NCBI RefSeq assembly: GCF_014851915.1
Contig: NZ_JACVAP010000001.1
Coordinates: 186,001-250,000 of the forward strand
DNA: 64,000 nucleotides
Direction: 5' to 3'
Origin: Xanthomonas sp. XNM01
Lineage (GTDB): Bacteria > Pseudomonadota > Gammaproteobacteria > Xanthomonadales > Xanthomonadaceae
Part shown: one piece after another, positions 8,218-16,979 of the stretch
How positions within the stretch are numbered: position 1 is the stretch's first letter
Layout: each line of letters opens with the position of its first letter
Translations under genes and position numbers: made by a program
The notes under the pieces: model-generated
What the model was told of the DNA's origin: nothing
Seen by the model: only the letters and a program-made list of their open reading frames with translations
Database searches by the model: none

Positions 8218-8688
8218 ATGGCAACGAAGAAAGCTGCTGCGAAGAAAAAGCCCGCCGCCAAGAAAGCGGTGAAGAAGGTCGCCAAGAAGGCCACCGCCAA
8301 GAAGGCGGTGAAGAAGGTCGCCAAGAAGGCGACTGCCAAGAAGGCCGCCCCGAAGAAGGCAGTGAAGAAGACTGCGAAGAAGGCGACCGCCAAGAAGGCA
8401 GTGAAGAAGACTGCGAAGAAGGCGACTGCCAAGAAGGCCGTCAAGAAGACCGCCAAGAAGGCGACCGCCAAGAAGGCAGTGAAGAAGACTGCGAAGAAGG
8501 CGACTGCCAAGAAGGCCGTCAAGAAGACCGCCAAGAAGGCTGCTGCCAAGAAGCCGGCCGCCAAGAAGGCCACCGCGAAGAAGGCCACCGCGAAGAAGGC
8601 CGCCAAGAAGCCTGCCGCGAAGAAGAAGGTCGCCAAGAAGAAGCCGGCTCCGGTCGCTCTGCCGGCGACCCCGGCGCCGCTGATCTGA
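8218..8688 (+). CDS. Histone H1-like lysine/alanine-rich DNA-binding protein
   Basis: This gene encodes 156 residues made almost only of Lys, Ala, Thr, Val and Pro, resembling eukaryotic histone H1 tails and bacterial H1-like proteins (AlgP/HctB type). Residues 15-109 hold seven copies of a 13-residue unit of the form KKAVKK(V/T)AKKATA, with a 5-residue insert after the second. The C-terminus (PVALPATPAPLI) is different and uncharged. It is expected to coat or compact the nucleoid. GAGGAG sits 6 nt before the ATG at 8218, which rules out the in-frame upstream GTG at 8167. It has its own strong promoter and terminator. Confidence 0.88.
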   Translation: MATKKAAAKKKPAAKKAVKKVAKKATAKKAVKKVAKKATAKKAAPKKAVKKTAKKATAKKAVKKTAKKATAKKAVKKTAKKATAKKAVKKTAKKATAKKAVKKTAKKAAAKKPAAKKATAKKATAKKAAKKPAAKKKVAKKKPAPVALPATPAPLI

Positions 8689-8715
8689 TCCAGCCCCGAT
8701 AGCCGTACCCGAATG

Positions 8716-8753
8716 GCTCCCTCCCCGACGCCCAGCGGGGAGGGAGCTTTTTT
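8716..8753 (+). terminator. Rho-independent terminator of the histone-like gene
   Basis: A 12-bp perfect stem (8716-8727 with 8736-8747, 8-nt loop) is followed by six T residues (8748-8753), 27 bp after the stop codon. Confidence 0.95.
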
Positions 8754-8801
8754 GTTGGGCCGCGGTTACCCTGCGCGGCAACGGAAGCGAGGGAGACGGG
8801 C

Positions 8802-9338
8802 GTGCGGTTGATCAGATGGCTGCTGGCCGTGGTGCTGCTGCTGGGTGTGGTGTTTCTCGGCGGCGCGTTCCTGCTGCCGTCCACGACGGTGGTCGAGCGC
8901 AGCCGGACCGTCGCCCTGTCGCCGTCCGACAGTTTCGCGCTGCTCGATTCGTTCGAGCATTTCACCGCATGGTCGCCGTGGACCGCGTTCGACCCGCAGG
9001 CCCGCTATGTTCGCTCCGGACCGGCCAGTGGCGTCGGTGCCCGCCTGGCCTGGAGCGGCAACCAGGCGCTGGGAAGCGGCAGCCAGGAGATCGTCGCGCA
9101 TGACCGCGCAGCCGGCACGATCGACGTCGCGCTGGACTTTGGCGGGCATCCGGCGCGCACGCGCTACCTGATCGCGCCTGCCGCCGACGGCAGCCTCCTG
9201 ACCTGGCGTCTGGAAATGGACCATGGCTACGACCCCTTTGCGCGCTGGGTCGGCCTGCTGATGGACCGCATGATGGGGCCGGACCTCGAGCGCGGCCTGG
9301 CCATGATCGATCAGGTGGAGCCCTCGCCGGCGCGTTGA
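8802..9338 (+). CDS. SRPBCC-superfamily protein with N-terminal membrane anchor
   Basis: This gene encodes 178 residues and starts at GTG 8802. A single N-terminal hydrophobic helix (about 4-25, LLAVVLLLGVVFLGGAFLL) precedes a START/polyketide-cyclase-like fold. Typical early motifs are RSRTVALSPSDSFALLDSFEHFTAWSPW, then GSGSQEIVAHDRAAGTIDVALDFG and a C-terminal helix ending in GLAMID. Such proteins bind hydrophobic ligands in a deep cavity; the ligand is unknown. It sits alone between the histone-like gene terminator and a gene-poor stretch. Confidence 0.8.
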   Translation: MRLIRWLLAVVLLLGVVFLGGAFLLPSTTVVERSRTVALSPSDSFALLDSFEHFTAWSPWTAFDPQARYVRSGPASGVGARLAWSGNQALGSGSQEIVAHDRAAGTIDVALDFGGHPARTRYLIAPAADGSLLTWRLEMDHGYDPFARWVGLLMDRMMGPDLERGLAMIDQVEPSPAR

Positions 9339-9851
9339 GCACGCACTGCGTGGCAGGCTGTCCTTGATCGGCCAACCGGGATGCGGGGCTGGCCGCAACT
9401 CGGCAATCGGCCGCGCCGGCGCACGCGCCATTCGGCTGCTCTCGCGACACGTCCCGGTGTCGTGCGTGCGCAGACGCATCGCTGCTCGTCGTGCCCTGGA
9501 TCTTCGTGGTCTGACCGCCGTCCCTCGGCGCTGCGCGCGCACGGAGACGCCGCAGGGTGCTGGATCGGCCTTCGTCGTGGCCTGCTCCCACCTGCTGCTC
9601 TCCCTTCGTGCAGGAGCGCGCACGTCGTTCATCAGGGTGGCCCTGGCCGATCATGGCCGGCGGCCTGGCATCGCTGGTCTTAGCCGGATGAGTGCGCCGT
9701 GCCGATCCGCCGCAACGATCCGCGGGCATGCAGCATGGCGCCACGCCGTGGATCGGTCTGCCGCGCAATGCCGATGCGCAGGTGCGCGCGGACGCTGACG
9801 CTGACGCCCACCGGAGGGCATGAGGCGATGGCGGGGACGCAGCAAACGGAA
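9339..9851. other. Gene-free stretch between SRPBCC gene and serine hydrolase
   Basis: About 510 bp with no supported gene. Open frames exist in several phases, as expected at this GC content. None has a ribosome site, a plausible domain or a hydrophobic pattern. No T-run terminator or strong promoter was seen apart from the hairpin listed next. Confidence 0.5.
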
Positions 9852-9876
9852 ACGGCCCCGAGGCGATCGGGGCCGT
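9852..9876 (-). terminator. Stem-loop ending the serine hydrolase gene
   Basis: A perfect 10-bp stem (9852-9861 with 9867-9876, loop GGCGA) lies 45 bp beyond the stop of the minus-strand hydrolase. On the minus strand it is followed by TTCCGTTTGC, only weakly T-rich. Confidence 0.55.
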
Positions 9877-9921
9877 CATGCTGTGACAGGAGCCATCCTG
9901 CGCGCATCGCGCGCCGGGACT

Positions 9922-11325
9922 TCAGTGCGGCGAGGCGGTGGCGCTGCTCGACGAGGCGCCGCGCGCTGCCGGCGCGCTGTCGGCGTCGGCAGGCGTGTTT
10001 TCGGCCATCAGCGTGTCGGCGCCGAAGTCGAAGTCGACATCGAGCCAGCGATGCGCCGGCAGGCCGACCGCCTGGTCGATGATCGTCGGCAGCAGGCCCG
10101 AGGGCAGGGGGCTCTCGCTGTTCCAGAGGATCGCGATGCCCAGATCGCGGCCGGGCAGCAGCGCGGTCAGTCCACGATAGCCCTGGACCGCGCCGGCGTG
10201 GAACACGACCTCCTCGCCGGCATAGTCGAACACCCGCCAGCCCAGCGCATAGCTGGCCGCGTTGACGCGGTCGCGGCGCCAGCCCGAGCGCATCTCGCCC
10301 GGCGTGGACACCACCGGTGCGTGCAGCGTGGCCAGCAGCGGGGCGGAGAGCACGTCGGGACGATGGCCGGTATGGGCCAGCAGCCACTGCGCCATGTCGC
10401 TGGCGCTGGCATTGACGCCGGCCGCCGGCGGCAGCCGGTAGTAGGTGGGCTTGGGCGACAGCGACACCCAGCCGTTGCGGCTGCGCACGTGCGGACGCGC
10501 CCAGCTGGCGCTGGACTCGATGCCGGCCAGGCCCAGGCTGGCGTCGTGCATGCCCAGCGGTTCGAACAGGCGGCGCTGCACGGCCTGCTCGTAGAAGTTG
10601 CCCGACGCGGCGAAGACCACGTCGCCGACCAGGCTGAAGGCGACGTTCTGGTAGGCGTAGCAGTCGCCCGGGGCGCAGGCCAGTGGCGCCGAGCCGAGCT
10701 TCTGCGCGACCTGGTAGTACTCGGCGTTGGCCTCGATGTCGCGGTCGTAGGCGTTGTGCGCCTTCAGGCCGACGCTGTGGCTGAGCAGGTCGGCCACGGT
10801 GACCTGGCGGGTGTAGTCGGCGTTGCCCAGGTGGAAGCCGGGCACGTAGTCGGCGACCTTGCTGTCCCAGCGCAGGCTGCCGTCGTTGACCAGCAGGCCG
10901 GCCATGGTGCCGGCGAAGGCCTTGGACAGCGAGGCCAGGCGGAACACGGTGTGCGCGTCGACCTGCTGCGGGCGGACCACGTCGGTCACGCCGTAGCCGC
11001 GTGCGCTGAGGATGCGGCCGTCGTGGACGATCGCGACCGCCAGGCCCGGCACGCGCTGGCCGTAGGTGAGCTGTTCGGCCATCGCCTCGAAACGGGCGAT
11101 GTCGAAGCCTTCCGCCAGCGGCTTGACCTCGGCCGCCGGATACTGGCGATAGGCCTGCGGCTGGATCGGCGGAGGCAGTGCGCCGGCATCCAGCGTCGGC
11201 GTCTGCGCGGTGGAGGGCAGGGCCGTGCCAAGCAGCAGGCCGAGCGAGCAGGCGATCAGCGTACGAGTGCCGAGCGACCGGAGGGAGGACGACCTTCCTG
11301 GCCGACGTGCGTGCGCGTCTTTCAT
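9922..11325 (-). CDS. Serine hydrolase, class C beta-lactamase/esterase family
   Basis: This gene encodes 467 residues. A signal peptide (about 20-41, ending in PSTAQ) exports it to the periplasm. The catalytic SxxK tetrad is SLSK (about 132-135). The YxN motif is the YQN of CYAYQNVAF, and the third motif is HAG in VVFHAGAVQGYRG near 378, where penicillin-binding proteins have KTG. This pattern is typical of class C-like esterases and peptidases, so antibiotic hydrolysis should not be assumed. The C-terminus is an Ala/Ser-rich tail. It is divergent from lemA. Confidence 0.85.
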   Translation of the reverse strand: MKDAHARRPGRSSSLRSLGTRTLIACSLGLLLGTALPSTAQTPTLDAGALPPPIQPQAYRQYPAAEVKPLAEGFDIARFEAMAEQLTYGQRVPGLAVAIVHDGRILSARGYGVTDVVRPQQVDAHTVFRLASLSKAFAGTMAGLLVNDGSLRWDSKVADYVPGFHLGNADYTRQVTVADLLSHSVGLKAHNAYDRDIEANAEYYQVAQKLGSAPLACAPGDCYAYQNVAFSLVGDVVFAASGNFYEQAVQRRLFEPLGMHDASLGLAGIESSASWARPHVRSRNGWVSLSPKPTYYRLPPAAGVNASASDMAQWLLAHTGHRPDVLSAPLLATLHAPVVSTPGEMRSGWRRDRVNAASYALGWRVFDYAGEEVVFHAGAVQGYRGLTALLPGRDLGIAILWNSESPLPSGLLPTIIDQAVGLPAHRWLDVDFDFGADTLMAENTPADADSAPAARGASSSSATASPH

Positions 11326-11403
11326 GGGATTTGTGCCTGTAAGCTACCGCTTCGGGCGATTCTAGCCCCGCTTTTCGCAAATGCACAAACAGGGAGAAGA
11401 TGA

Positions 11404-12006
11404 ATGGGCAGTTTGTTGATCCTGTTGGTAATTCTCGGCCTCGCGCTCGCTGTGGCGCTGTGGGGTGTGGGGATCTACAACGGCCTGGTCACGGCCCGCA
11501 ACAGGTTCAGGAACGCCTTCGCCCAGATCGACGTGCAGCTGCAGCGCCGCTTCGACCTGATCCCCAACCTGGTCGAGACCGCCAAGGCCTACATGGCCCA
11601 CGAGCGGGAGACGCTGGAAGCCGTGGTCGCGGCGCGCTCGGCGGCGCAGTCGGGCCTGGCCGCGGCCAAGGCCAACCCCGGCGACGAAGCGGCGATGGCG
11701 CAGCTGGCTGCCAGCCAGGGCCAGCTCAACGGCGTGCTCGGCCGGCTGATGGCCGTCGCCGAGGCCTATCCGGACCTGAAGGCCAACCAGACCATGATGC
11801 AGTTGTCCGAGGAGCTGACCAGCACCGAGAACCGGGTGGCGTTCGCACGGCAGGCCTACAACGACGCGGTGATGGGCTACAACAACCGGCGCGAGACCTT
11901 CCCGTCCAGCCTGGTGGCCGGCGCGTTCAATTTCGCCCCGGCCGCGCTGCTCGACATCCCCGCCGACCGGCCGCAGGTGCGCGAGGCGCCGAAGGTCAGC
12001 TTCTGA
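11404..12006 (+). CDS. lemA: LemA family protein
   Basis: This gene encodes 200 residues. A membrane helix at the N-terminus (about 3-22) is followed by the conserved LemA helical bundle: NGLVTARNRFRNAFAQIDVQL, RRFDLIPNLVETAKAYMAHE and FARQAYNDAVMGYNNRRETFPSSLVA. LemA proteins are anchored in the inner membrane; their function is poorly known, but they often pair with membrane proteases, as here with the M48 gene 91 bp downstream. A GGGAGAAG site precedes the ATG. Confidence 0.92.
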   Translation: MGSLLILLVILGLALAVALWGVGIYNGLVTARNRFRNAFAQIDVQLQRRFDLIPNLVETAKAYMAHERETLEAVVAARSAAQSGLAAAKANPGDEAAMAQLAASQGQLNGVLGRLMAVAEAYPDLKANQTMMQLSEELTSTENRVAFARQAYNDAVMGYNNRRETFPSSLVAGAFNFAPAALLDIPADRPQVREAPKVSF

Positions 12007-12097
12007 TGCGGACCGGCCGCGCCTGGCGCGGTGCCCCGTCCATCCCCGGCGGATCCACGCGGACGGCAGACACCCGCCGCGGGCATGGGGACGGACG

Positions 12098-14053
12098 ATG
12101 AACTTCTTCGAACACCAGGCCGCGGCCCGGCGCGGTGCCGGCCGCCTGATCGTCCTGTTCGCCCTGGCCGTGCTCGGCATCGTGCTGGCCGTGGATGCGG
12201 CGGTGCTGCTGACCACGGGAAGCTGGAAGGCGGTGCTCGCCGCGACCGTGGCGACGCTGGCGGTGGTCGGCTTCGGCTCGCTCTACCGGATCGCCTCGCT
12301 GCGCGGTGGAGGCGCGGCCGTGGCCGCGCAGATGGGCGGGACCTGGGTGCCCGAGGACACGCACGACCCGGCGCTGCGCCGGCTGCGCAACGTGGTCGAG
12401 GAGATCGCGATCGCGTCCGGCGTGCCGGTGCCGCGGCTGTTCGTGCTCGAGCAGGAAAGCGGCATCAACGCCTTCGCCGCAGGCTATTCGCCCTCCGACG
12501 CGGCCGTGGCCGTGACCCGCGGCGCGCTGGACCGGCTCAACCGCGACGAGCTGCAGGGCGTGATCGCGCACGAGTTCAGCCATGTGCTCAACGGCGACAT
12601 GCGGCTGAACATCCGTCTGATGGGCGTGTTGTTCGGGATCATGATGATCAGCCTGATCGGCCAGCGCATCCTGCTGTACGGGCGCGGCGGTGGACGCAGC
12701 AGCCGCAACGTCAGTGTGGTGCTGATCGCCGCGCTGGTCGCCGTGGTGGTGGGCGGCATCGGCACGTTCTTCGGGCGGATGATCAAGGCCGGCGTCAGCA
12801 GGCAGCGCGAGTACCTGGCCGATGCGTCTGCAGTGCAGTTCACCCGCCAGACCGCCGGCCTGGCCGGTGCGCTGAAGAAGATCGGCGGCCTGCCTGCGGG
12901 TGCGCAGCTCAACGAACGCCCGGACGCCGAGGAAGTCAGCCACATGCTGTTCGGCCAGGGGATGGCGCTGTCCGGATGGTTCGCCACGCATCCGCCGCTC
13001 ATCGACCGGATCCGGCGTCTGGATCCGGCGTTCAACGAGGCCGCGCTGCAGACGCTGAAGGCGCGATGGCTGCGCGAACCGCCCGACGGGCTGCGCGAGG
13101 ACGTGGCGCTGGGGTTCGCGTCGGCGTCCGACCTGCCGGCCCCCGCCGCGGGCGCGACGCCGCCGGCGTTGCCCGCGCGTGATGCGAACCTGCCGCTGAC
13201 CCCGCCGATGGTGGCCGCCCAGGTCGCCTTGCCGGCCGACGACGACTACCGGCATGCGCACGACCTGGTCGAAGGTCTGCCGGATGCCCTGCGCGATCTG
13301 GCACGCCGGCGCGATGCGGTGATGCCGCTGCTGGCCGGTCTGCTGCTGGATGCGGATCCCGCGCTGGCCGCGCGCCAGCGCACCGAAATCGCCGCCCGCT
13401 GCGGCGAGCCGCTGGCCGCGCAGGCGGTGGAGCTGCGCCAGGCGTACCTGGCGCAGCTGCATCCGATGCAGCGCCTGCCGCTGGTGCAGATGGCCTTCCC
13501 GACCTTGCGCCAGCGTCCGCGCCCGGAGCTGGAGCGCTTTCTCGGTGCGATCGACGCGATGGTGCACAGCGACGGCGCGGTGTCGGTGTTCGAATACTGC
13601 GTGTCGCAATTGCTGCAGGTGCAGGTGCGCGAGGCGCTCGACCCGAGCCGCTATGCACGTTTCGGCCGGCGCAAGCCGGGCGGCGTGAAGCAGGAGTTCG
13701 CCACGCTGCTGGCGGTGCTGGCGCAGGCCGGGCATCCGGGCAGGCCGCAGGACGCGCAGCGCGCGTACCTGGCCGGCCTGCAGCGGGTGCTGCCGCGTGA
13801 TCATGTGCCGTATGCGCCGCCCGCCGAGGGCGTACGTGCGCTCGACGCCGTCTGGGAGCCGCTGGATGCGCTCGAGCCGCTGGCCAAGCAGGTGCTGGTC
13901 GAGGCGCTGACCGATGCGGTCTCGCATGATCGCAGGGTCGCCGTGTCCGAAGCGGAGTTGCTGCGTACCGTCTGCGCGGTACTGCACTGCCCGTTGCCGG
14001 AAGAGCAGCGGTATTCGGAATTCTTAGACGTTCTGATCCAGGATGATCATTAA
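12098..14053 (+). CDS. M48 family membrane metalloprotease with long C-terminal domain
   Basis: This gene encodes 651 residues. Two N-terminal membrane helices (about 17-38 and 44-65) precede the protease core. The zinc motif HEFSH is at about 158-162 (GVIAHEFSHVLNGDM) and the third ligand is in the REYLADASAVQFTR helix. Another membrane pair lies around 170-225. ATHPPLIDRIRRLDP closes the HtpX-like domain near 310. The remaining 330 residues form a helical extension that standard HtpX lacks, and its role is unknown. The likely job is membrane-protein quality control together with LemA. Codon use stays GC-rich to the end, but base composition drops sharply right after the stop. Confidence 0.88.
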   Translation: MNFFEHQAAARRGAGRLIVLFALAVLGIVLAVDAAVLLTTGSWKAVLAATVATLAVVGFGSLYRIASLRGGGAAVAAQMGGTWVPEDTHDPALRRLRNVVEEIAIASGVPVPRLFVLEQESGINAFAAGYSPSDAAVAVTRGALDRLNRDELQGVIAHEFSHVLNGDMRLNIRLMGVLFGIMMISLIGQRILLYGRGGGRSSRNVSVVLIAALVAVVVGGIGTFFGRMIKAGVSRQREYLADASAVQFTRQTAGLAGALKKIGGLPAGAQLNERPDAEEVSHMLFGQGMALSGWFATHPPLIDRIRRLDPAFNEAALQTLKARWLREPPDGLREDVALGFASASDLPAPAAGATPPALPARDANLPLTPPMVAAQVALPADDDYRHAHDLVEGLPDALRDLARRRDAVMPLLAGLLLDADPALAARQRTEIAARCGEPLAAQAVELRQAYLAQLHPMQRLPLVQMAFPTLRQRPRPELERFLGAIDAMVHSDGAVSVFEYCVSQLLQVQVREALDPSRYARFGRRKPGGVKQEFATLLAVLAQAGHPGRPQDAQRAYLAGLQRVLPRDHVPYAPPAEGVRALDAVWEPLDALEPLAKQVLVEALTDAVSHDRRVAVSEAELLRTVCAVLHCPLPEEQRYSEFLDVLIQDDH

Positions 14054-14091
14054 AAATAGGAACTCAAGCATTCTGTTTGAGTCGCGCCTGA

Positions 14092-14355
14092 ACGTTGCAA
14101 TTAGGGGTTCACGGATCCGTAGCCGCGCCGGGTACGGTCGACGTCGGATTTGGTGTTGCAATCAGTAAGTTCGATATATGGAACTCACGGGGGGGTAATA
14201 GGTCACGAATCAATTAATGCAATGTCAGTGAACTTGTTCCTTGCCAGCTTGTTTATAGGTCCGGCGGGTTTGGCCTAGGTTTGGGGGCTGGGGGTGGTGG
14301 ATCTGCTGGATTTACGGAAATAAATATCTATGTCGTTGACCGCCATGAAGAATAA
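14092..14355 (+). pseudogene. Eroded glycine-rich C-terminal reading frame
   Basis: One frame is open from 14092 to 14214, has a single TAA at 14215-14217, and continues to a TAA at 14353-14355. Read through the stop, it has a coherent, protein-like composition: VGFGVAISKFDIWNS, then CQLVYRSGGFGLGLGAGGGG and INIYVVDRHEE. The end overlaps the next gene's possible start at 14345 as ATGAAGAATAA, as in coupled gene pairs. I read it as the decayed 3' end of a larger gene. It lies in low-GC DNA and its family is not recognised. Confidence 0.35.
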
Positions 14356-14629
14356 CTCCATTTTTTTCATTTCTTTAGCCCTTGCTGCTCTAGGTATATT
14401 TTCTTTATTTGGCGTTAGGCCTTATTTGATGGAATTGTACCTCACTGGTCCAAGGGAGGTCGATTTTGTCAATGGGTATATTTACCCCTACGATGCCCAT
14501 GGAGTTACTGTTTATTTTTCGTTGAGACAGGTTCTGTTTATAAATACTTCAATGGTGTTTGGGGTTTTATCCCTTGTTTCTTCCGGGGTCCTTTTAAGTA
14601 AATGTCCCCCCCCATCCAAGGGGTTCTGA
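14330..14629 (+). CDS. Small two-helix membrane protein of foreign composition
   Basis: This gene encodes 99 residues from ATG 14330, or 94 from ATG 14345, which overlaps the end of the eroded frame upstream. There are two hydrophobic helices: FFISLALAALGIFSLFGV near the N-terminus and MVFGVLSLVSSGVLL near the C-terminus, with a polar loop between them. Codon use is AT-rich, unlike every neighbour, indicating recent acquisition. No family is recognised. Its size, topology and coupling to a preceding frame fit an immunity protein to a lost toxin, but that is only a hypothesis. Confidence 0.5.
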   Translation: MSLTAMKNNSIFFISLALAALGIFSLFGVRPYLMELYLTGPREVDFVNGYIYPYDAHGVTVYFSLRQVLFINTSMVFGVLSLVSSGVLLSKCPPPSKGF

Positions 14630-14695
14630 ATATAGGTAATTTTTATCAATAATCTGTTGGGATTTAGTTGTCGTGCGACAATATGGTTGCGGAAA

Positions 14696-15770
14696 TTTTC
14701 TTCGTTAACTCAGATTACTCAAGAACAGATAGTCTGGATCCTGAAAGAGGTTGAGGCCGGAGCCAAGGTTGCCGAGACCTGTCGCAAGCACGGGATCAGC
14801 GGTCGACGGTCTAGGTCCGGAAATCAAGTGCGCCTTCATGAAGGTGTCGCAACTGCGACAACTGAAAGAAGTTGAAGCAGAGCTGGCGCGGATGAAGCGC
14901 ATGCGTGCCGAACTGGCGCTGGAGCACCATGAGATTAAAGACGTGCTGTCGAGAAACGGTTGAGCCAGGCTCGGCGACTGGAGCTCAGTCTGGCGATGCG
15001 ACGCGGGCATGGACTTGGCGCCCGACGGGCCTATCAGGCCTTGAGATTGTCACGTTCGGCGCGACACTATCGTCCGCACCCGCGCGGCGACACACAGTTG
15101 ATCGAGGCGATGGAGCCGCATATCAAGCACAATCCCGGACATGGCTTCGGGCTGCTCGTAGACTGTGCGTTGCGCGCGCAGGGTTGGGGCAAGACACATG
15201 CATGACGTGTCTACAGAACTTGCCTCGTCGCAGCAAGCGATGTCTGCCTGACCGAATCGGTGAGCCGCTGGAGATTCCCAAGCTCGCCAACCACACCTGG
15301 CCGTCTGATTTCGTGATGGACGCTCTGTGGTCCGGTCGCAGGTTACGGACGCTCAACGTCAACGATGACTTCAATCGTGAGTCGCTTCGGATCGAGATCG
15401 ACACCAGCCTGTTTTCGGCACGGATGATCCCGGCGCTTGACGAGTTGTTGGAGCTGCGTTGTGCGCCCAAGCGGTTGCGCTTGGACGACGGCCCGGAATT
15501 CATCAGCGCCGCGCTGGCGCAATCGGCACAGCGGTACGGCGTCAGTCTGATCCACATCCAGCCGCGGAAGCCGACCCGGAACGCCTACATCGAACGTTTC
15601 AACCACACTTCCATACGAGGTGCTGGACCGTTTCGTCTTCACGATACTTGACGAGGCACGTTGCATGGCCGAAGGCTGGCGACACTGCTACAACCATCAA
15701 CGGCCACATCGATCACTGGGCGGGCTGTCGCCCGTCCATTTCGCATTGGCACAATCCCGATCTCTAACTG
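14696..15770 (+). pseudogene. Broken IS3-family (IS407-group-like) transposase orfA/orfB
   Basis: Pieces of both transposase frames remain in several phases. OrfA begins ITQEQIVWILKEVEAGAKVA...CRKHGIS, is interrupted near 14800, and resumes as VSQLRQLKEVEAELARMKRM...DVLSRNG. OrfB starts at 14960 (overlapping), shifts frame near 15195, runs through VMDALWSGRRLRTLNVNDDFN, LDDGPEFISAALAQ and AYIERFN, shifts again near 15610, and ends WRHCYNHQRPHRSLGG. The DDE residues appear to be present but the frameshifts make it inactive. Terminal inverted repeats could not be defined, so the ends are approximate. It abuts the desaturase gene, whose stop is at 15806. Confidence 0.85.
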
Positions 15771-15805
15771 ACTCGAAGAAACTATGCCGCTTCAATGGCG
15801 CTAGA

Positions 15806-16978
15806 TCAGCCCGGCTGCCGTGCCGGTCCGGCCGCGATGTCCATACCCATATCGAGCGGCGGCGTTGTTGCGAGCGGTTGCGCGCGGCGCGGCGGCCTGC
15901 TGGGGAAGGCGTGGCGCAGGATCCGCCAGCTGACCTGGCCGAACTGCCGGAACAGCGAGCCGGTGTTGTAGTGCTGGCCATAGCGGGCGCAGATCTCGCG
16001 CACCTCCACCGCCATGTCGGCGTACCGGTTGGCCGGCACGTCCGGAAAGAAGTGATGCTCGATCTGGTGGCTGAGGTCGCCGGTCAGCACGTCGATCGCC
16101 TTGCCGCCGCTGATGTTGGACGAGCCGCGCAGCTGGCGCAGGTACCAGTGGCCACGGGTCTCGTTGCGCAGCACCTCCTTCGGGAAGGTCTGCGCATCGG
16201 CGGTGAAGTGGCCGCAGAAGATCACCACGTAGGTCCAGATGCTGCGCATCACGTTCGCGGCGAGGTTGCCCAGCAGCACCGGCAGGAAGAACGGACCGGC
16301 CAGCAACGGGAACAGCACGTAGTCCTTCAGCACCTGGCGGCCGGCCTTGCGCGCCACCGGACGGGTCTGCGTCCACAGCTTTTTCAGCGACATCTTGCCG
16401 GCGAAGAAGCGGCCGATGCGCAGGTCCTGGATCGCCACGCCCCATTCGAACAGCAGGCAGAACACCACCGCGACCGGCGGCTGCAGCAGGTGGAAGGGCT
16501 TCCACTTCTGCTCGGGGAACAGGCGCAGCAGCCCGTAGCCGATGTCGTCGTCCATGCCCCGCACGTTGGTGTAGGTGTGGTGGCGGAAGTTGTGGGTCTT
16601 CCTCCAGTACTCGCTGGTGGCGACGATGTCCCACTCGTAGGTGCGGCCCTGCAGCTGCGGGTCGCCCATCCAGTCGTACTGGCCGTGGATCACGTTGTGG
16701 CCGACGGTCATGTTCTCCAGGATCTTGGCCAGGCCGAGCAGCAGCACGCCGGCGATCCACGCCGGAACCAGGATGGCGTGGATGAAGGCGCCGGCGAACA
16801 GCAGCCCGCGGCCGCCCACCTCCAGCCAGCGCACCGCCGAGATCGCACGGCGGATGTAGCGCGCGTCGCGCGCGCCCAGCGTGGCCAGGGTACGGGTGCG
16901 CAGCGCGTCCAGTTCCTCGCCGAAGCGGCGTTCCTCGTCGGGTCCGAGGTCGCGGTGGCGGGCGGTGATCGAAGCCAT
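15806..16978 (-). CDS. desB: Fatty acid desaturase, DesB-like
   Basis: This gene encodes 390 residues. The three histidine boxes of membrane desaturases are present: HNVIH (94-98), HNFRHH (129-134) and HQIEHH (304-309). Hydrophobic pairs lie around 58-85 and 163-185. It is predicted to introduce a double bond into acyl chains at the inner membrane, with electrons from the reductase encoded 1 bp upstream. The start at 16978 follows the reductase stop directly. The arrangement (reductase, desaturase, divergent TetR) is that of the Pseudomonas desCB-desT locus. Position specificity cannot be read from the sequence. Its 3' end touches the IS remnant but the protein looks complete. Confidence 0.88.
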   Translation of the reverse strand: MASITARHRDLGPDEERRFGEELDALRTRTLATLGARDARYIRRAISAVRWLEVGGRGLLFAGAFIHAILVPAWIAGVLLLGLAKILENMTVGHNVIHGQYDWMGDPQLQGRTYEWDIVATSEYWRKTHNFRHHTYTNVRGMDDDIGYGLLRLFPEQKWKPFHLLQPPVAVVFCLLFEWGVAIQDLRIGRFFAGKMSLKKLWTQTRPVARKAGRQVLKDYVLFPLLAGPFFLPVLLGNLAANVMRSIWTYVVIFCGHFTADAQTFPKEVLRNETRGHWYLRQLRGSSNISGGKAIDVLTGDLSHQIEHHFFPDVPANRYADMAVEVREICARYGQHYNTGSLFRQFGQVSWRILRHAFPSRPPRRAQPLATTPPLDMGMDIAAGPARQPG

Positions 16979-16979
16979 G

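Noticed and set aside
8218-8688. CRISPR-like appearance of regular repeats
   Set aside because: The repeats are contiguous, 39 bp long and coding for the Lys/Ala protein; there are no spacers.
9364-9798. 144-codon plus-strand frame in the gap before the serine hydrolase
   Set aside because: No recognised domain, no ribosome site, random-looking composition.
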